Shown: positions 20,501-35,500 of the stretch, in pieces | Numbering within the stretch: position 1 is the stretch's first letter | Layout of the letters: each line of letters begins with the position of its first letter | Assembly (NCBI RefSeq): GCF_024166365.1 | Contig: NC_064843.1 | Span: 58,738,532 to 58,802,531 of the forward strand | Length of the DNA stretch: 64,000 nt | Reading direction: 5' to 3' | From: Elephas maximus indicus | Taxonomy: Eukaryota; Chordata; Mammalia; Proboscidea; Elephantidae | Position numbers and translations under genes: made by a program | Notes under the pieces: model-generated | Databases searched by the model: none | Seen by the model: the letters and a program-made list of their open reading frames with translations, nothing else | What the model was told of the DNA's origin: nothing

Positions 20501-23500
20501 CTTGCCGCTCAGAAGCTTTTAAGACTCCAGGCACTATTCACCAAAGGAGGGTGTAGAACATTTTGTTATAAACTATGTTACGCCAGTTGAGCTAGATGTC
20601 CACTGTTGGTAAAGTCTTTGGATGAAAAAAAGGTTTTTAAAATTTTTATGAGGTCCCATTTATTTATTTTGTCTTCTGCTGTTTTTGCTTTTGTTATTAT
20701 ATAATCCATTGTTGAAAGCTGTGCCTTACAGCTTTGCCCCTGCTTGTTGTTCTAAGAAATTTATGATTTTAGTGTATACATTTAGGTCCTTAGTCCATTT
20801 TGAATTTGCTTTTGTGTGTGGTATGAGGCATGGATCCTGTTTCAATTTTCTGCATGAGAAAATTCAATTTTTCCAGCATCATTTATTGAAGATACTCTTG
20901 TTTCCACTACTGAATGGATTTAGCACTCTTGTTAAAAATCAGTTGACCATAGATGTGTGCGTTTATTTCTGGACTGTCAATTCTATTTCATTGGTCTGTG
21001 TGTGTCTATTGCTATGCTAGTGCTGGGTTGTTTTGATTATGATAGCTGTATAGTATGTTTTGAAATCAGGAAATGTGAGTCCACCTACTTTGTTCTTCTC
21101 TTTCAACATTGCTTTAGCTATTTGGGGCCTCTTGCCATTCCATATAAAGTTGAGGATTAGTTTGTTTCTGTAAAGAGGCTGTTGGAATTTTGTTTATGAT
21201 TGCTTTGAATCTATAGATCACTTTGGATAGTATTGACGTCTTAATATTAAGTCTTCCAGTCTATAAACATGAAACATCTTTTCGTTTATTTAAATCTTCT
21301 TTAATTTCTTTCAGCAGTGTTTCTTAGTTTTCATTGTATAAGTCCTTCACGTCCCTGGTTAGATTTATCCCTAGGTATTTCATACCCTTAGATGCTGCCA
21401 TAAATAGAACTATTTCCCTAATTTCCCATTCAGACTTCTCATTGCTGGTGTATAGAAACCCAGCTGATTTTTGTTTGTTGAACTTGTACCCTGCAACTTT
21501 GCTAAATTCCTCTATTAGCTCTAGAAGTTGTCTTGTGGACTCTTTGTTGTTAGGTGCTGTTGAGTCGGTTCCAACTCATATAAACCCTGTGTGCAGCAGA
21601 ACAAAACACTGCCTGATCCTGTGCAATCCTCAAGATCGTTGTTATGCTTGAGCCCATTGTTGCAGCCACTGTGTCAGTCCGTCTCATTGAGGGTCTTCCT
21701 CTTTTTCACTGACCCTCCACTTTACCAAGCATGATGTCCTTCTCCAGGGACTGGTCCCTCCTGATAACATGACCAAAGTATGTAAGACGAACTCTTGTCA
21801 TCCTCACTTCAAGGAGCATTCTGGCTGTACTTCTCCCAGGACAGATTCATTGGTTATTTTGGCAGTCCGTGGTGTATTCAGTATTCTTCGCCAGCACTAC
21901 AGTTCAAAGGTGTCAATTCTCCTTTGGTCTTCCTTATTCATTGTCCAGCTTTCACATGCATATGAGGTGATTGAAAACACCGTGGCTTGGGTCAGGTGCA
22001 CCTTAGTCCTCAAAATGACATCTTTGCTTTTTAACACTTTAAATTGTCTTTTGCAACAGATTTGCTCAGTGCAGTGTGTCATTTGATTTCTTGACTGCTG
22101 CTTCCATGAGTGTTGATTGTGGATCCAAGTAAAATGACATTCTTGACAACGTCAGTCTTTTCTTCATTTATCGTGATGTTGCTTAGTGGTCCAATTGTGA
22201 GGATTTTTGTTTTCTTTATGTTGAGGTGTAATCCATATTGAAGGCTGTAGTCTTTGATCTTCATCAGTAAGTGCTTCAAGTCCTCTTCACTTTCAGCGAG
22301 CAAGGTTGTGTCATGTGCATAATGCAGGTAGTTAATGAGTCTTCCTCCAATCCTAGTGCCCTGTTCTTTTTCATATACCCCAGCTTCTCAGATTTTTTGC
22401 TCAGCATACAGATTAAATAAATATGGTGAACAGTTACAACCCTGATGCACACGTTTCCTGACTTTAAATCATGCAGTAGCCCTCTGATGGTTAATATTGT
22501 AATTCTCAGTGTTTATATGTGATCCTCCATGATGGAATCTGCTGTGACTAGTGAATCAGTTGAAAGGGAGTTTCCTTGGGGGTGTGGCCTGCATCTAAAC
22601 ATAAGCGGACATTCTGGCTTTTTGCTCACTCTGAATACTGCGACTGCCTCCTGTTTGTCTGACCTCTAGCTCTTGGGAATTGAGCTATCAGCTTATCTGC
22701 AGATCTTGGGATTTGTCAATCTTCATAGCCTGAGAGTGGGAGCCCTGCTCTCCGACTTGCCAGTCTTGGGTTCACCAGCTCCTGCAGCTACGTGAATCCA
22801 GAGAAGCCGCTATCCTGATCCACGAACTTGGGACGTTTCAGCCTCTATAATCATGCAAGCTATTTCCTTGATATAAATCTCTCTGTACATATATTTATAT
22901 GCTTTACTGGTTTTGCTTCTCTAGAGAACCCAGCCTAAAACAATCCCCTTGTTCTGTTCGAGCGACTTCCTCTTGATCTATGTTCAGGTTCCTTGTGAGC
23001 ACAGGTAAGTGTTCTGGAACACTTATGTATAGGATTTTCTCTATATAGGATTATATAGTTGGCAAGTAGAAATAATTTGTCTCCTTTTTTTCAATCTGGA
23101 TACCTTTTATTTCCTTTTGTCTTATTGCTCTGGCTAGAACTTCTGATACAATACTGAATAGAAGTGAGAGTGGGCACACTTGTCTTATTCCCAATTTCAA
23201 GGGGAAAGCTCTCAGTCTGTATTAAATATAATGTTGGTTATTGGCTTTTCATATATGCCCTGAATCATACTGAGGAGTTTCCCTTCTATTCCTATCTTTT
23301 TGATGGTTTTCATCAAGAAAGGGTGTTGGATTTTATCATATGCTTTTTCTGCGTCCATAGAGATGATCAAGTGGTTCTTTTCCTTTGTTCTATTGATGTC
23401 ATGTATTATGTTGATTGGTTTTCTAATATTGAACCATCCCTGCACTCCTGGAATAAATCCCACTTGGTCATGGTGTATGACTCTTAATGTGCTGTTGGAT

Positions 23501-26500
23501 TCTGTTTACTAGTATTTTGTTGAGGATTTTTGCATCTATGCTCATAAATATTGGCTTGTAGTTTTGTTGTGCTCTTTCTCTGGTTTGGGTATCTGGATTC
23601 TGTTTGCCTCATAGAATGAATTAGGGAGTATTCCTTCCTTCCTTAACTTTTGGAAGAGCTTTAACAGTATTGGTGTCAATTCTTCTCTAAATGTTTGGTA
23701 GAATTCCCCAATGAAGCCATCTGATACAGGACATTTTCTTTATTGGGAGGTTTTTTATCACTGATTTGATCTCTTCACTTTTTCTCAGTCTGTTGAAATG
23801 TTCTGTTTCCTCTTGAGTCAATTTGGGTAGGGCGTGTCCTTCTAAGAATTTGTCCATTTCACCTAGGTTATCCAGTGTGTTGCCATATAGTTGTTTGTAG
23901 TATTCTGTCATAATTCTCTTTATTTCTGTCAGGTCAGTTGTAACGTCCCCTCTTTCATTTTTTGTTGGTTATTTGCATCTTTTCTCTACTCTTCTTTGTC
24001 AGTCTAGCAAAAGCCTTGTCAATTTTTTAAATCTTTTCAAAGAACCAACTTCTGGTTTTCTTGATTCTCTCTGTTATTTTGTTGTTTTTGACTTTATTTA
24101 TTTCTGCTCTGATCTTTGTGATTTACTCTCTTCTGGTACGTTTAGGCTTAGTGTACTCTTCTTTTTCTAGTTTCATGGGTTGTTGAGTTAGGCTGTTAAT
24201 TTGAGATCTTTTGTCTTTTTTTTTTATTATGTAGGCATTTATTGCTATAAGTTTCCCTCTGAGGCTTTTGCTGCAGCCCGTGAGTTTTGGTATGTTGTAC
24301 TTTCATTTTCGTTTGACTGTAAGAAGTTTGTGATTTCTCTTTTGATTTCTCCCTTGACCCATTGGTAGTTTAATAGTGTGTTGGTTAATTTCCATATGTT
24401 TGTGTGTTTTCCAGGTTTTCTTCTTTTATTGATTTGTAGCTCCACTCTGGAGCCCTGGTGGCACAGTGGTTAAGAGCTACAGCTGCGAACCAAAAGGTCA
24501 GCAGTTCGAATCCACCAGTCATTCCTTGGAAACCCTATGGGGCCGTTCTATTTTGTCCTGTAGGATTGCTATTAGTCGGCATTGACTAGATGGCAATGGG
24601 TTTGCTTTGGTTTAGCATCATTCCGTTGTAGTGAGAGAAAACACTTTGTATGACTTCAATCTTTTAAATTTATCAAGCCGTCCTTTGTGACCTAGAATGG
24701 GCTCTGTCCTGGAGAATGATGCATGTGCACTGGAGTAGAATGTATATTGTGCTGATTTTGGGTGGGGTGCTCTATACATGTCTGTTAACTCTAGTCGGTT
24801 TATAATTCATTCAGATCCTCTGTTTCCTTGATGATCTTCTTTCTAGATGTTCTGTCTAGTATTGAAAGTATTCGCTGATTCTTCCTGCCCTACTTTCTGT
24901 GGAAAACTCTTAGGTGGGCAGCGCCTTGAACCTCTTCTTGCCGTTTCCTCTCCCTGTCCATGATAGCTCCTTCTCCTTCTCTGGTTTAATTAGGATTCAG
25001 AAATTCCAGACCTCGGTTTTGAACTTTCAGTCTCTCCCAGCCACACCAAAAAACATACTATGATCAATCCATCCACCAAACAGCACCGTAACTCAGGCGA
25101 GATATGGTGAACTAATCAACCTGTCCACCTGCAGGCCTAGTCCTCTCCCTTTCCTTCTCTGTTTTACTCCCTTCCCTTCTCTGTTTCTGCAACCATGTTT
25201 TCAGACAGAGACCTCACGTCCAGTGAGCCCCTTTTGAGCTGGGTGTTACCCTCTGGTTTTGCCTAAGGCTTCTTTCCCTGCTCTTCGAGGGCTGCTTCTG
25301 TCTGAGTTGGTTTTCAGGGGAAGCACAAGCAGACTTTCTTCTGTTTCTGGAGGAGGATGGGCTGGCACTGCATAGAAGAACCTCCAAGAGATCTGTTTTG
25401 TTGGCTTCAGAGCCCAGCTGCCCCGTGGTGGTTGGGAGTGGGGGCAGATTCCTCTTAGGTCAGCGTCCTCCTGGCTTTACTGTAGGGGGCCTTCTGTAGT
25501 AGTTCGTATCGGTCAAGCAGTCAACAGTTACTGGGTAGGGGCGGGATTGTCAGGCTCCGAATGAACCCCAGGGAGTTCTACCTTTTTTGCTATCCGAGCC
25601 CGCCCAGTAGTATGTGGACTGTGGGAGTAGCCTCTATCAAGATACCTACTTCCTGACACACGGCAGCCTTAGCAGTCCTCAGTGCAGACTGGAAGGGGAT
25701 GCATAGAGACCCAGGTTGATCCCCAGGAGGTTTGTCCTGTTGGTTTCAGAGGCTTGAGCTATGGAGTACACAGGGAGGCAGGTAGGGTGCTGACTATGGC
25801 GGCTGACTCCACTGCATTGGGCTTCTGTAGCAGTTAGCAACAGCCTGGCAACTAACAATTTCCAGGTGGGGAAGGGGGTGTTATGCTCTGGTTAGCTCCC
25901 CACAGTGGTCTTCCTTGTTGGTGTCAGTACCCCCCATGGCTTTGAATGCAGCTTCCACTCATGATGCCTGCTTCCTATGACACAGCACTCCTCAGTGCCA
26001 ACCGGAAGTGGGGGCAGACTAACCCAAATTGACCCCCAAGGGATGTTTGTCCTGTTAGTTTCAGAGGCTTGACCTATGCGGTGCCCAGAGACTACGACAG
26101 CAGACTCCACTGCCAGGGGCCTTCTGTGGCAGTTTGCTGCATGCTTGCAGGTGACAGTGTCCTGTCGGGGAGGGATTGTCATACTCTGAATGGACCCCGG
26201 GGCGGGGGGTGGTCTGTCTTGTAGTATGTTGGCTGTAATATGTTGACTGTGGATGTAGCTCCATTTAAGATGCCTGCTTCCTAGTACGTGGCAGCCCTAG
26301 TCAGCAGCCCTCAGCACCAACTGGAAGGGGACCAGGCAGACCCACGCTGATGCCCCGGGAGGTCTGTCCTGTTGGTTTCAATAGCCTAAGCGATGGAGTG
26401 CACAGGGAGGCAGGTAGGGTGTTGACTGTGAGAGCAGACTCCACTCAGAGGGCCTTCGGTAGCAATTCACAGTAGGCTTGCAGCCGACAGTGTCTGGGTG

Positions 26501-29500
26501 GGGGAGGTGCTGGCACACTCCAGACACCCAGGAAGGTCTGCCTTGTTGATTTCAGAACGGAAGCTTGGGGTCCTGTCTCTCTGCACAAGCAGGGGTGTAG
26601 TCTTCCCAGTAATTGTGGTTGCTTTAGCAGCCTTAGAGTATTGTCTTAATTATCAGTGCTTCATCTGGACATTTCCTAATGAAATCGGTCATCAGTATAT
26701 TTAGGGAGTCTTTTTCTACTTGCTTGAAAATATAGAAGTACAGCATGAAGAGAAGTTTATATTGAGGATATCAAAAAAACAAACCTATTGCTGTCTCATG
26801 AATATTGTAATTGAGATAGTTTTCTTAAAATGTACATGGGATACTGTGTCTGGGCAAGGTCAGACTGACAGTAATAGGTTATTCTGATGTTTGCATATCC
26901 CTGGGTATTAGATTGTTAACTGAAAGGGTGGTTCAAGTCCACCCAGTGTGCCTCAGAGGAAAGGCCTGGCAGTCTACTTCTGAAAAATGTGCTATTGAAA
27001 ACCGTGTGGAGCACAGTTCTGCTCTGACACATGGGATCACCATGAGTTGGAATCAGCTTGTCAGCAGCTGGATTTTATGTGCACAGCAGATTTGAATTTC
27101 CCCTGCAAGTAGCTTCTCATAAAAGCTGTGAAATGAAAGAACAACTATTTGTAATTTGTTATTTTCAAAAATGTGAATTTTCTTGGGAGGTTCTTTTTAA
27201 ATGAAAAACTGACTTTTGAGTATATTGTTCAGAATGTAGAATAGCCAAAGCCATTGGCTCAATTTGCATGTTCAGTTAGACTAGCCTCCCTTGAAAATTA
27301 TTTTTTCACTTCCAAAAGACATACGGGTAGTGGATAGTACCATGATATAATGACGTTCACATGGTACCTTAGATCAGACGTAGCTGGTTCTCTGTAAACC
27401 ACTGAACAGTGTTTCTAGTTGCGTCTGAAACAAAGCCTCATTGAAGACCTGAAAGAGAATCAGCTGTTTTTGAATAGGCTCCATTGACCTCTCCAAATAC
27501 TTAGCACATTTGGAATCTGGGCTGTTTCTTTTTAAATCTTACACTTGGTATTCGTTGGTTTACCAAAGGAATAAGTAGAGATACTTCTAATACAAACAGT
27601 GATACAGATGGAGGCCTGGACTCCCGACTGAGTGGCCTCTTCTTTTTGTGTCCTCTCTTTCCTGTTGGTGACTTGTGAACCACAGTTTGATATATAAGGG
27701 AAACTTTATCAAAAGTTTGGGAAAGATAACCCCCCCAAAAAACCCAAGCTCATTGCCATCAAGTCGATTTTGACTGACGGCAACCCCATGTGTCGCAGAG
27801 TAGAACTGCTCCATAGGCTTTCCTTGGCTGTGATCTTTATGGAAAGTCCCTGGGTGGTACATACAGTTATGTGCTTGACTCCTGGCCAAAAGGCTGGCAG
27901 TTCAAACTCACCCAGAGGCGCCTTGGAAGACAGTCCTGGCGATCTGCTTCTGAAAGGTTCTGCTCCAGCCAGCAGCTTCTGACTGATGGGATTGTTGTTG
28001 TTAGGTGCCGTCCATTTGCTTCCGACTCATAGTGACCCTTTGTACAACAGAAAAAAAACACTGCCTGGTCCTATGCCATCCTCACAATCATTGCTATGTT
28101 TGAGCCTATTGTCAGTCCATCTCATAGAGGGCCTTCCTCTTTTTTGCTGACCATCTACCTTACCAGGCATGATGTCCTCCTCCAAGGACTGGTCCCTCCT
28201 GATAACATGTCCAAAGTACGTGAGATGAAGTCTTCGTCATCCTCACTTCCAAGGAGCATTCTGTATTTCTTCCAAGACAGACTTGTTCATTTTTCTGGAA
28301 GTCCATGGGTATATTCAGTATTCTTTGCCAACACCATGATTCAGAGGCATCAGTTCTTCTTTGGTCTTCGTTATTCATTGTCCAGCTTTCATGTATGTAT
28401 GAGATGATAGGAAATACTGTAGCTTGGATTAGGTGCACCTTAGCTTCAAAGTGACATCTTTGCTTTTCAACACTTCAGAGAGGCCTTTTGCAGCAGATTT
28501 GCCCAACGCAATATGTCGTTTGATTTCTTGAATACTGCTTCCATGGACATTGGCTATGGATTCAGGTAAAATGAAATCCTTGATAACTTCCATCTTTTCT
28601 CCGTTTATTATGATATTGGTTATTGGTCCAGTTGTGAGGATTTTTATTTTCTTTATGTTGAGGTGTAATCCATACTGAAGGCTGTGGTCTTTGATCTTCA
28701 TCAGTAAGTGCTTCAAGTACTCTTCACTTCCAGCAAGCAAGGTTGTGTCATCTGCATAATGCAGGTTAATAGGTCTTCCTCCAATCCTGATGCCCCATTC
28801 TTCCTCATATAGTCCAGCTTCTTGGATTATTTGCTCAGCATACAGATTAAATAGGTATGGTGAAAGGATACAACCCTGTAGCACTCCTTTCCTAACTTTA
28901 AGCCACTCAGTATTCCCTTGTTCTGTTTGAACAACTACCTCTATGTACAGGTTCCACGTGAGCACAGTTAAGTGTTCTGGAATTCCCATTCTTCACCCTG
29001 TTGTCCATAATTTGTTGTGATCCACACAGTCAAAAATGCCTTTGTGCATAGTAAAATACAGGTAAACATTTTTCTGGTATTCTCTGCTTTCAGCCAAGAC
29101 CCATCTGACATCTGCAATGATGTCCCTTGTTCCATGTCCTCTTCTGAATCTGGCGTGACTTTCTGGCAGTTCCCTGTTGATGTACTGCTGCAGCCACCTT
29201 TGAATGATCTTCAGCAAAATTTTACTTGCGTGTGATATTAATAATATTGTTTGATAATTTCCACATTCTGTTGGATCACCTTTCTTTGGAATGGACACAA
29301 CTATGGAGCTCTTCTACCCTTCATTAAATATTTTGGTAATCACTCCTGCATGTATATTTTCCTAAGCTCTTTAGAGGGCAGAAACCAAAGACTTAGAATT
29401 TCAGAGCCGAAGATAATGTTAGAAACCATCTCCTCAGTGAGGCAGCGATTTTGAACTGTAGAAAGCTTTCTTCGATGAAATTGGGTTAGACAAGGGGCAG

Positions 29501-32500
29501 GGCTCTGCAAGACCTGGCCGTCAGCCCCCCAGGGGCACCAGGACACCCTGAGGTCAGGTTGAAAAGCCCTAGTCTAGGCCCACCTTGCTGTTTTACAGAT
29601 GAGGAATTCATGGCCCCAAACACTTTGTTTTCCAAAATGTTAATGTAAATAATATTTGCTCGTTGTAAAAAAAAAACTTCAGTAAAACAGAAGAGAGCAA
29701 AGAAGGAAGTTAAAAGCACTTGAAATCCCACCATCCAGAAACAACCACTTTAACATTTTTGGTGACTGCCCCGTCAGACATTTCTCTTCACATGTGTACG
29801 TACATAGGTATTTAATACACGCAACTTCATGTAAATGGGCAAAACCATACAGGCTGTTCAAAACCATGTTTTAAATCTAATAAGAACGGGCCAGTGGTGA
29901 ACCCTTTATTTAGCTCTGGATTGTGTGAGGCAGGGAAGCTTAGGAGAGCGGCTCTTCACCAGCTGGTTCAGAGATAACTCTGTTGTTACCAGTCAGTCAG
30001 TCAGATGTCAGCCTGCGCCTGTAGCACAGAAGGAACAGTTGCACATAATTAAGTGAATTAGTGGTATTCATCTAATGAAAGGTCTGTCACAGTAAATCGT
30101 GCAAAATTGTTAAACTAAATATTTAATGATTTAGTTTAAGTGAAATTCCATACCAAGAATATTCCAGAATGTTGTTCTTCCCTTACCTCCCACTCCCATC
30201 GCTCCTACTCAGAATATAAAACAACAAATTCTCCCCCTAAAGATGAGCATCCCTAATCACCGTGTTCCCAGCCCTTGTTTTGTTGTGTTTCAGGTTGTCA
30301 TGTTGGCAATGTACAACTTATCTCTGGAAGGAAGTGGACGCCAAGGTTACTTCAGATGGAAAGAAGATATCTGTGCTTTTATTGAGAAACATTGGACTTT
30401 TTTACTAGGGAATAGGTAATGTGATCTTTAAAAACCTTATGCTTGATGGAAGGTGTAAAAAACGAAGTATACGAAATTTGAGACAGCGTAAGGTAGCCAC
30501 TTTGGAGAATTATTGAATTAACTTGTACCATTTTGAAGAAGTTTTAAATTCCAAAAAATGTTTTTTTTAATTAAATTTTTTAAATGAGAAATCAAAGTGG
30601 AACTACTAGCTGAAAGGTTGACACCTCAGAAGACAGGACTGGCAACCTGCTTCTGGAAAGTCACAGCCCCAAAACCCTATGGAGCAGTTCTACCCTGCTC
30701 ACATGGCATTGCCGTGAGTCAGAATCAACTCCAGGACAACTTTGGAAGTAGAGATTATTTTATACTTTTTGGTATTATCCACAGCGCTTAACAAAGTCCG
30801 GGCACATCAGTACACGTTTGGTGTATTCGTTGATTACTTTTCCTAATAGTGCTTTCGTTTTGCCGTTGGACCCTCCTCCGCCATGGCTGCTTCGGTTCAT
30901 CAGACTTACGGATACCGAGTGCACAGATACTGAGACCGTACGTTTTAATGGAAGTCCCGTGTGAGTCTAAGAAGATTTTTATTGGTATCAGGGAATAGTG
31001 AGTTCGCTACTACATGGGCGAATTTTGTTTGAGATTCTGGTGGTTACTTGCCGTCTGAAGTGCTGTGTGAGATTCCTGGATGTTGCACGATCTGGTCGGT
31101 GTAGACATGACAAAGGCTCTGTCCGTGTCTGAGCAGGGTGCTCAGGCCTGTCCACATGAGCTCCCCGCAGCCTCTGTTTGCTCCGGGAGTGAGGAGGCAC
31201 AGCTTTGCTGACGTGACAAGGGCACAGAGAGAGAGGTGGGAAGGAGTGCGGGCGACCTTTGGAAGGCTGGCTGTGAGGAAAACACAAGAGATGCAGGACA
31301 TTGTACAAAAGGGCTATTTTAGTTCTCCAGTTATTTAGTGGAGCTAAGAAAGGAATTGACAGCATAACTGGTTCTTTTTCATGGAGAGAAGAAATCTGTT
31401 CTTAGTTTAATGATTTAGAACTATTTAGGGAATTTAATATGCTCTATATTTATAAGGGACAATAAGAGGAAAAAGCTGGTAAAATTAGATCTTAGAATGT
31501 TTTCATGATCACTGAGCACTGTTCTGTGTAGGAGGTTATCTTCTGAAAGAACTTGGAGTTAAATTGCTGGCTTTTAAGGGTATTGCCAGATTTTAACAGA
31601 GCTGTTCAGTTGCTTCATTTGTTCATTTCTTGGGTGTGTTCTGAGAGGACTCAGCTGAGACTTTTTTTTTTTTTTTTAATACTCCTGAAAGGCATTAATT
31701 ACTGTCTACCTTTTCGGTACTTTAAACATTAAACTATTGTTTTTTGGCCACACTGGTGTATCACCTGAATTGTTAATTACTTAATCTTGTTATTTAAATC
31801 AAATCATTTTTATTTTTAAGTACATTTATTTTAAAAAGAAACTTCACACCACCATGGTAAGTAGAAAACCCATGTCCTTTGCCGTAAATAGAATGTAACT
31901 CTAAAAATAAAGCACTAAAAATAAAATAGTGCTATTAAATTATAGCTGGATCCTACGGCCTGTCAAGGGAAACCTGAGGCCTCTCTCCGGAAGTGTTAGT
32001 GAGATGTCAAAACAATAAACTTCCTCTTTGATCTAGCCAGAGGAATGAGAGAGAATTAAAAATCACTCTGTGATTCCTTGTCACTCAGGGTCCTGCCGAC
32101 AATTATCTTAGTGCTGTCCTTCACTTTGGGATTTCTGCTTTAAGCATCAGTGGTCGATAAACTCACACAGAGCCAGTCCTAGAGCTGAAACAGCCGGGGC
32201 GTTTGACAAGCACATGGTCAGTATCTGTGAACGAACGATCCTGCATACATGCTAAAGAAGCAGTCTGCAAAGAGCGTTTACGTTTAAGTTCAGTGTTTTT
32301 CATGGCTGCTAGTACCGGGACGTACTTCAATTTCTTAACAATGGTAACTTTCTCATTAGTTAATCTAAGAGAAGAATATACTGTATAGTGAAGTTCTGAA
32401 TTTGAATACGTCTTCTATCAGATGTTCATTGGTTGTTTTTTTAATGCTTTTAATGTGTTATTAAAGTTTAAATGTGTAAAGGTTTATTTAGTTCTAACCT

Positions 32501-35500
32501 AAATGACTAAAAGTCCTGGTGGCACAGTGGTTAAGCTGTCAGTTGCTAACTAAAAGGTCAGTGGCTCGAACCCATCAGCCACTCTGAGGGAGAGAGATGT
32601 GAATCGGAATTGACTATACGGCAGTAGGTTTTTTTGGTTTAGGTGTTGGGTCCATCATTTCAAAGTGAGAACAAATTTACATAACTTTAAAGGACAAGTA
32701 CCAGTTGTCTGTAAGTCAGATTTTGTAACCTAGGACTTCTGTGTTGTAAGCTTAATTAATTCCCGTTGTGTGAGTGACCGTTTAGTCTGCTTTGATAATC
32801 CTGACCTTTAATTTCTCCAGAAGGTATATTTTTGATTAGTGAAGACTAGTGTGGATGTTTTTTGTATTACCGTATTTCATGATTTTAAAATGCAGGTGTT
32901 CAGATTTTGACATGTCTAAAATCAGGATACATCTTTTACAATTGATGTCATAAGTTTTTTTTTTAGTTGTTCATAAAATAATAGTGTATCTTAAAGTCAG
33001 TGGATCTTAGCTTTGGTGATATGTAATAGAACATATTCACATAGCTTTTAAACTTCAAAAAGCCATATGAGACGTTCATAAATACAGTGTTTGTGTATGT
33101 TCTGGCAGCAGATGTATTCCATTCTATACAAATAATGTTCTGTTGTATGCCTGTGCCATTTTTTTTTTTTTTTGCTTAACTGGTCATTAATCTTATGAAC
33201 TTTTAGGTTATTTCCAGTTACCTTTCATTTAAATCAGTCTTGAGGTGCATATTCATGTGTATACCTTCTCTTGTGTTTTTGTGATTAGAAGTAGCACTGT
33301 GGGGTCAGAGGATACATGTATTTTCAATACATGTTGTGAAAATAACCTCCGAAAATACACTCCTGCTAATTTTTTTTTTTTTTTTTTAGCAACATGGTGG
33401 TTTTTTAAGTCTTTTCAATCCTTGTCAATTTGGCTAGTTCCAAAGCATTGCTTCTTTTTCTTTTCTTACTTAGTAGCTCCAACCCACCCTACCCCCATTC
33501 ATCTGTGGGGCAAAACGTTTCTCTCCTGGGCCATTTGTCCCCTCTTCCTAAAAGACACAGGAAGGGGAGTGATTCTTATTTCTGGTCTCAGGACGCTTTT
33601 ACGCTCCTAAACATTATTGAGGACACCCAAAGAGCTGCTGTTAATGTTGGTTATAACCAGAAAAAAAAACCAAACCCAGCGCCGTTGAATCGATTCTGAC
33701 TCATAGTGACCCTATAGGACAGAGTAGAACTGCCCCATTGAGTTTCCAGGGAGTGCCTGGTAGATTCGAACTGCTGACCGTTGGTTAGCACCCATAGCAC
33801 TTAACTACTACGCCACCAGGGTTGCTATTGATATTCATCATTTTAGACATTAAAACAAAAAAATTTAAAAGTGTCATATAATTTGTTTCAGAATAACAGT
33901 AGTAAACCCGTTTCATGTTAATATAACATTTTTAATAAAAAACCATATCATCCAAAACAAAAAAATTAGCAAGAAAAATGGCAGTGTTTCCTGTTTTAAC
34001 AAATCTCTTGATGTCTGGTTGATAGAAGACAGTTGGATTCTTATATATGCTTTAGCATCCAGTCAGTTGATCATCAAACATCACATGCGTGTTGTTGTCG
34101 TTAGGTGTCATTGAGTCAGTTCTGACTGATAGCGACCCTGTGTACAACAGAATGAAACTCTGCCCAGTCCTGCACCATTCTTACAGTCATTGCTATGTTT
34201 GAGCCCACTGTTGGCAGCCACTGTGTCAGTCCATCTGGTTGAGGATCTTCTTTTTCACTGACCCTCTGCTTTACCAAGTGTGATGCTCTTCTCCAGGGAC
34301 TGGTCCCTACTGATAACACGCCCAAAGTACATGAGACAGAGTCTCGCCATCCTTGCTCCTAAGGAGCATTCTGGTTGTACTTCTTCCAAGACAGATTTGT
34401 TCATTCTTTGGGCAGTCCATGGTATATTCAAAGTCTTTGCCGACACCACAATTCCAAGGCATCAGTTCTTCAGGCTTCCCTATTCATTGTCCAGCTTTGC
34501 ATGCATATGAGGCCATTGCAAACACCATGGCTTGGGTCAGGCGCCCCTTAGCCTTCAAAGTGGCGTAGCCCCTGGAAAACTCCGCTGCGTACTTGTGAGA
34601 AAGTGAAAGTGGAAAGGACACATCTTAAGTATTGTTATGAAAATAGTTTTGACCTCACAGATCCGTGAAAAGGAGTTGGTTCCCAGCGGTCCCTGGACCA
34701 AACTGTTAGCTTTGCTGGTGTAGGAGATCTGAGGATGTGTATTTCAGCTGTATTAGAGACATGGTGCTTCTCTTCTTTTTTTGATGTTTCTCAGAGCCCT
34801 GATGGGCAAATTAGAGAAAACTGTTCCTGAGCAGAATGATCTTCAGGTGATAGGTGGGTCAGGTGATGGGTGGGGTGGGAAAACAAGTGAAATGGCCTCT
34901 GCCTTGGTCCTATCCTCTGGGCGAGAGGAGAGGGGCTTGGAGAGGTTGGAGACAGGTGGGGATGGGGGAGGTGGGCTGGGGCCAAAATGTTGGGGATGGA
35001 AGCTAAGGTCTTGTTCTAGTCTCGGATAGTACTTAGACTACTAAAGTTTTTTGGTTTTTCCGTTTTTTTTAATGTGTCGTTGTTCCTAAAAATGCTTTTT
35101 CTTTTGCCTCCCTAGCAGTTTCCAACTGCTAGACTGCCTTCTTGTGAAAGACTGTTTTTTAGGATTTATGGTAATTGATTTATGCTTTCAAGATGGAAAT
35201 ATAACAGTTGCCTTTTTAAAAATTGGCACATAAGTGTGAATAGTTGACGTTTTACATATTTTGTTGTATACAGTCTTGTGTATTTTGAAAAGCTCATTTT
35301 TTTATTTTTTACTTTTCTTCCCTTTTAGCCAATCTTGGTTATTCCCCCAAGGTTCAGCTTTGTGGAGTGTAGCACGTAGCGTTATTACCTCCCCAGTAGG
35401 TAAAGGCAAACAGGAGCTAGACCCAGAGGTACGTTCGACTCCTTAGGCAAAGTGAACCGTTTCCCAGGGCTAATGATGCACCCACATTACAGAATGCCCA

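Larger units (their letters stand above)
18985..24869 (-). mobile_element. L1 LINE, nested and 5'-truncated
   Basis: Antisense L1 ORF2 with its 3' side at the left. Recognisable minus-strand peptide pieces include [20 protein letters not shown] (near 19560), [18 protein letters not shown] (near 23440) and [18 protein letters not shown] (near 23370). It is broken by a second L1 end (19960-20605), an RTE copy (21547-23028), an LTR (22489-22942) and a SINE (24449-24614). L1 similarity stops near 24869 within the endonuclease-coding region. Confidence 0.75.
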
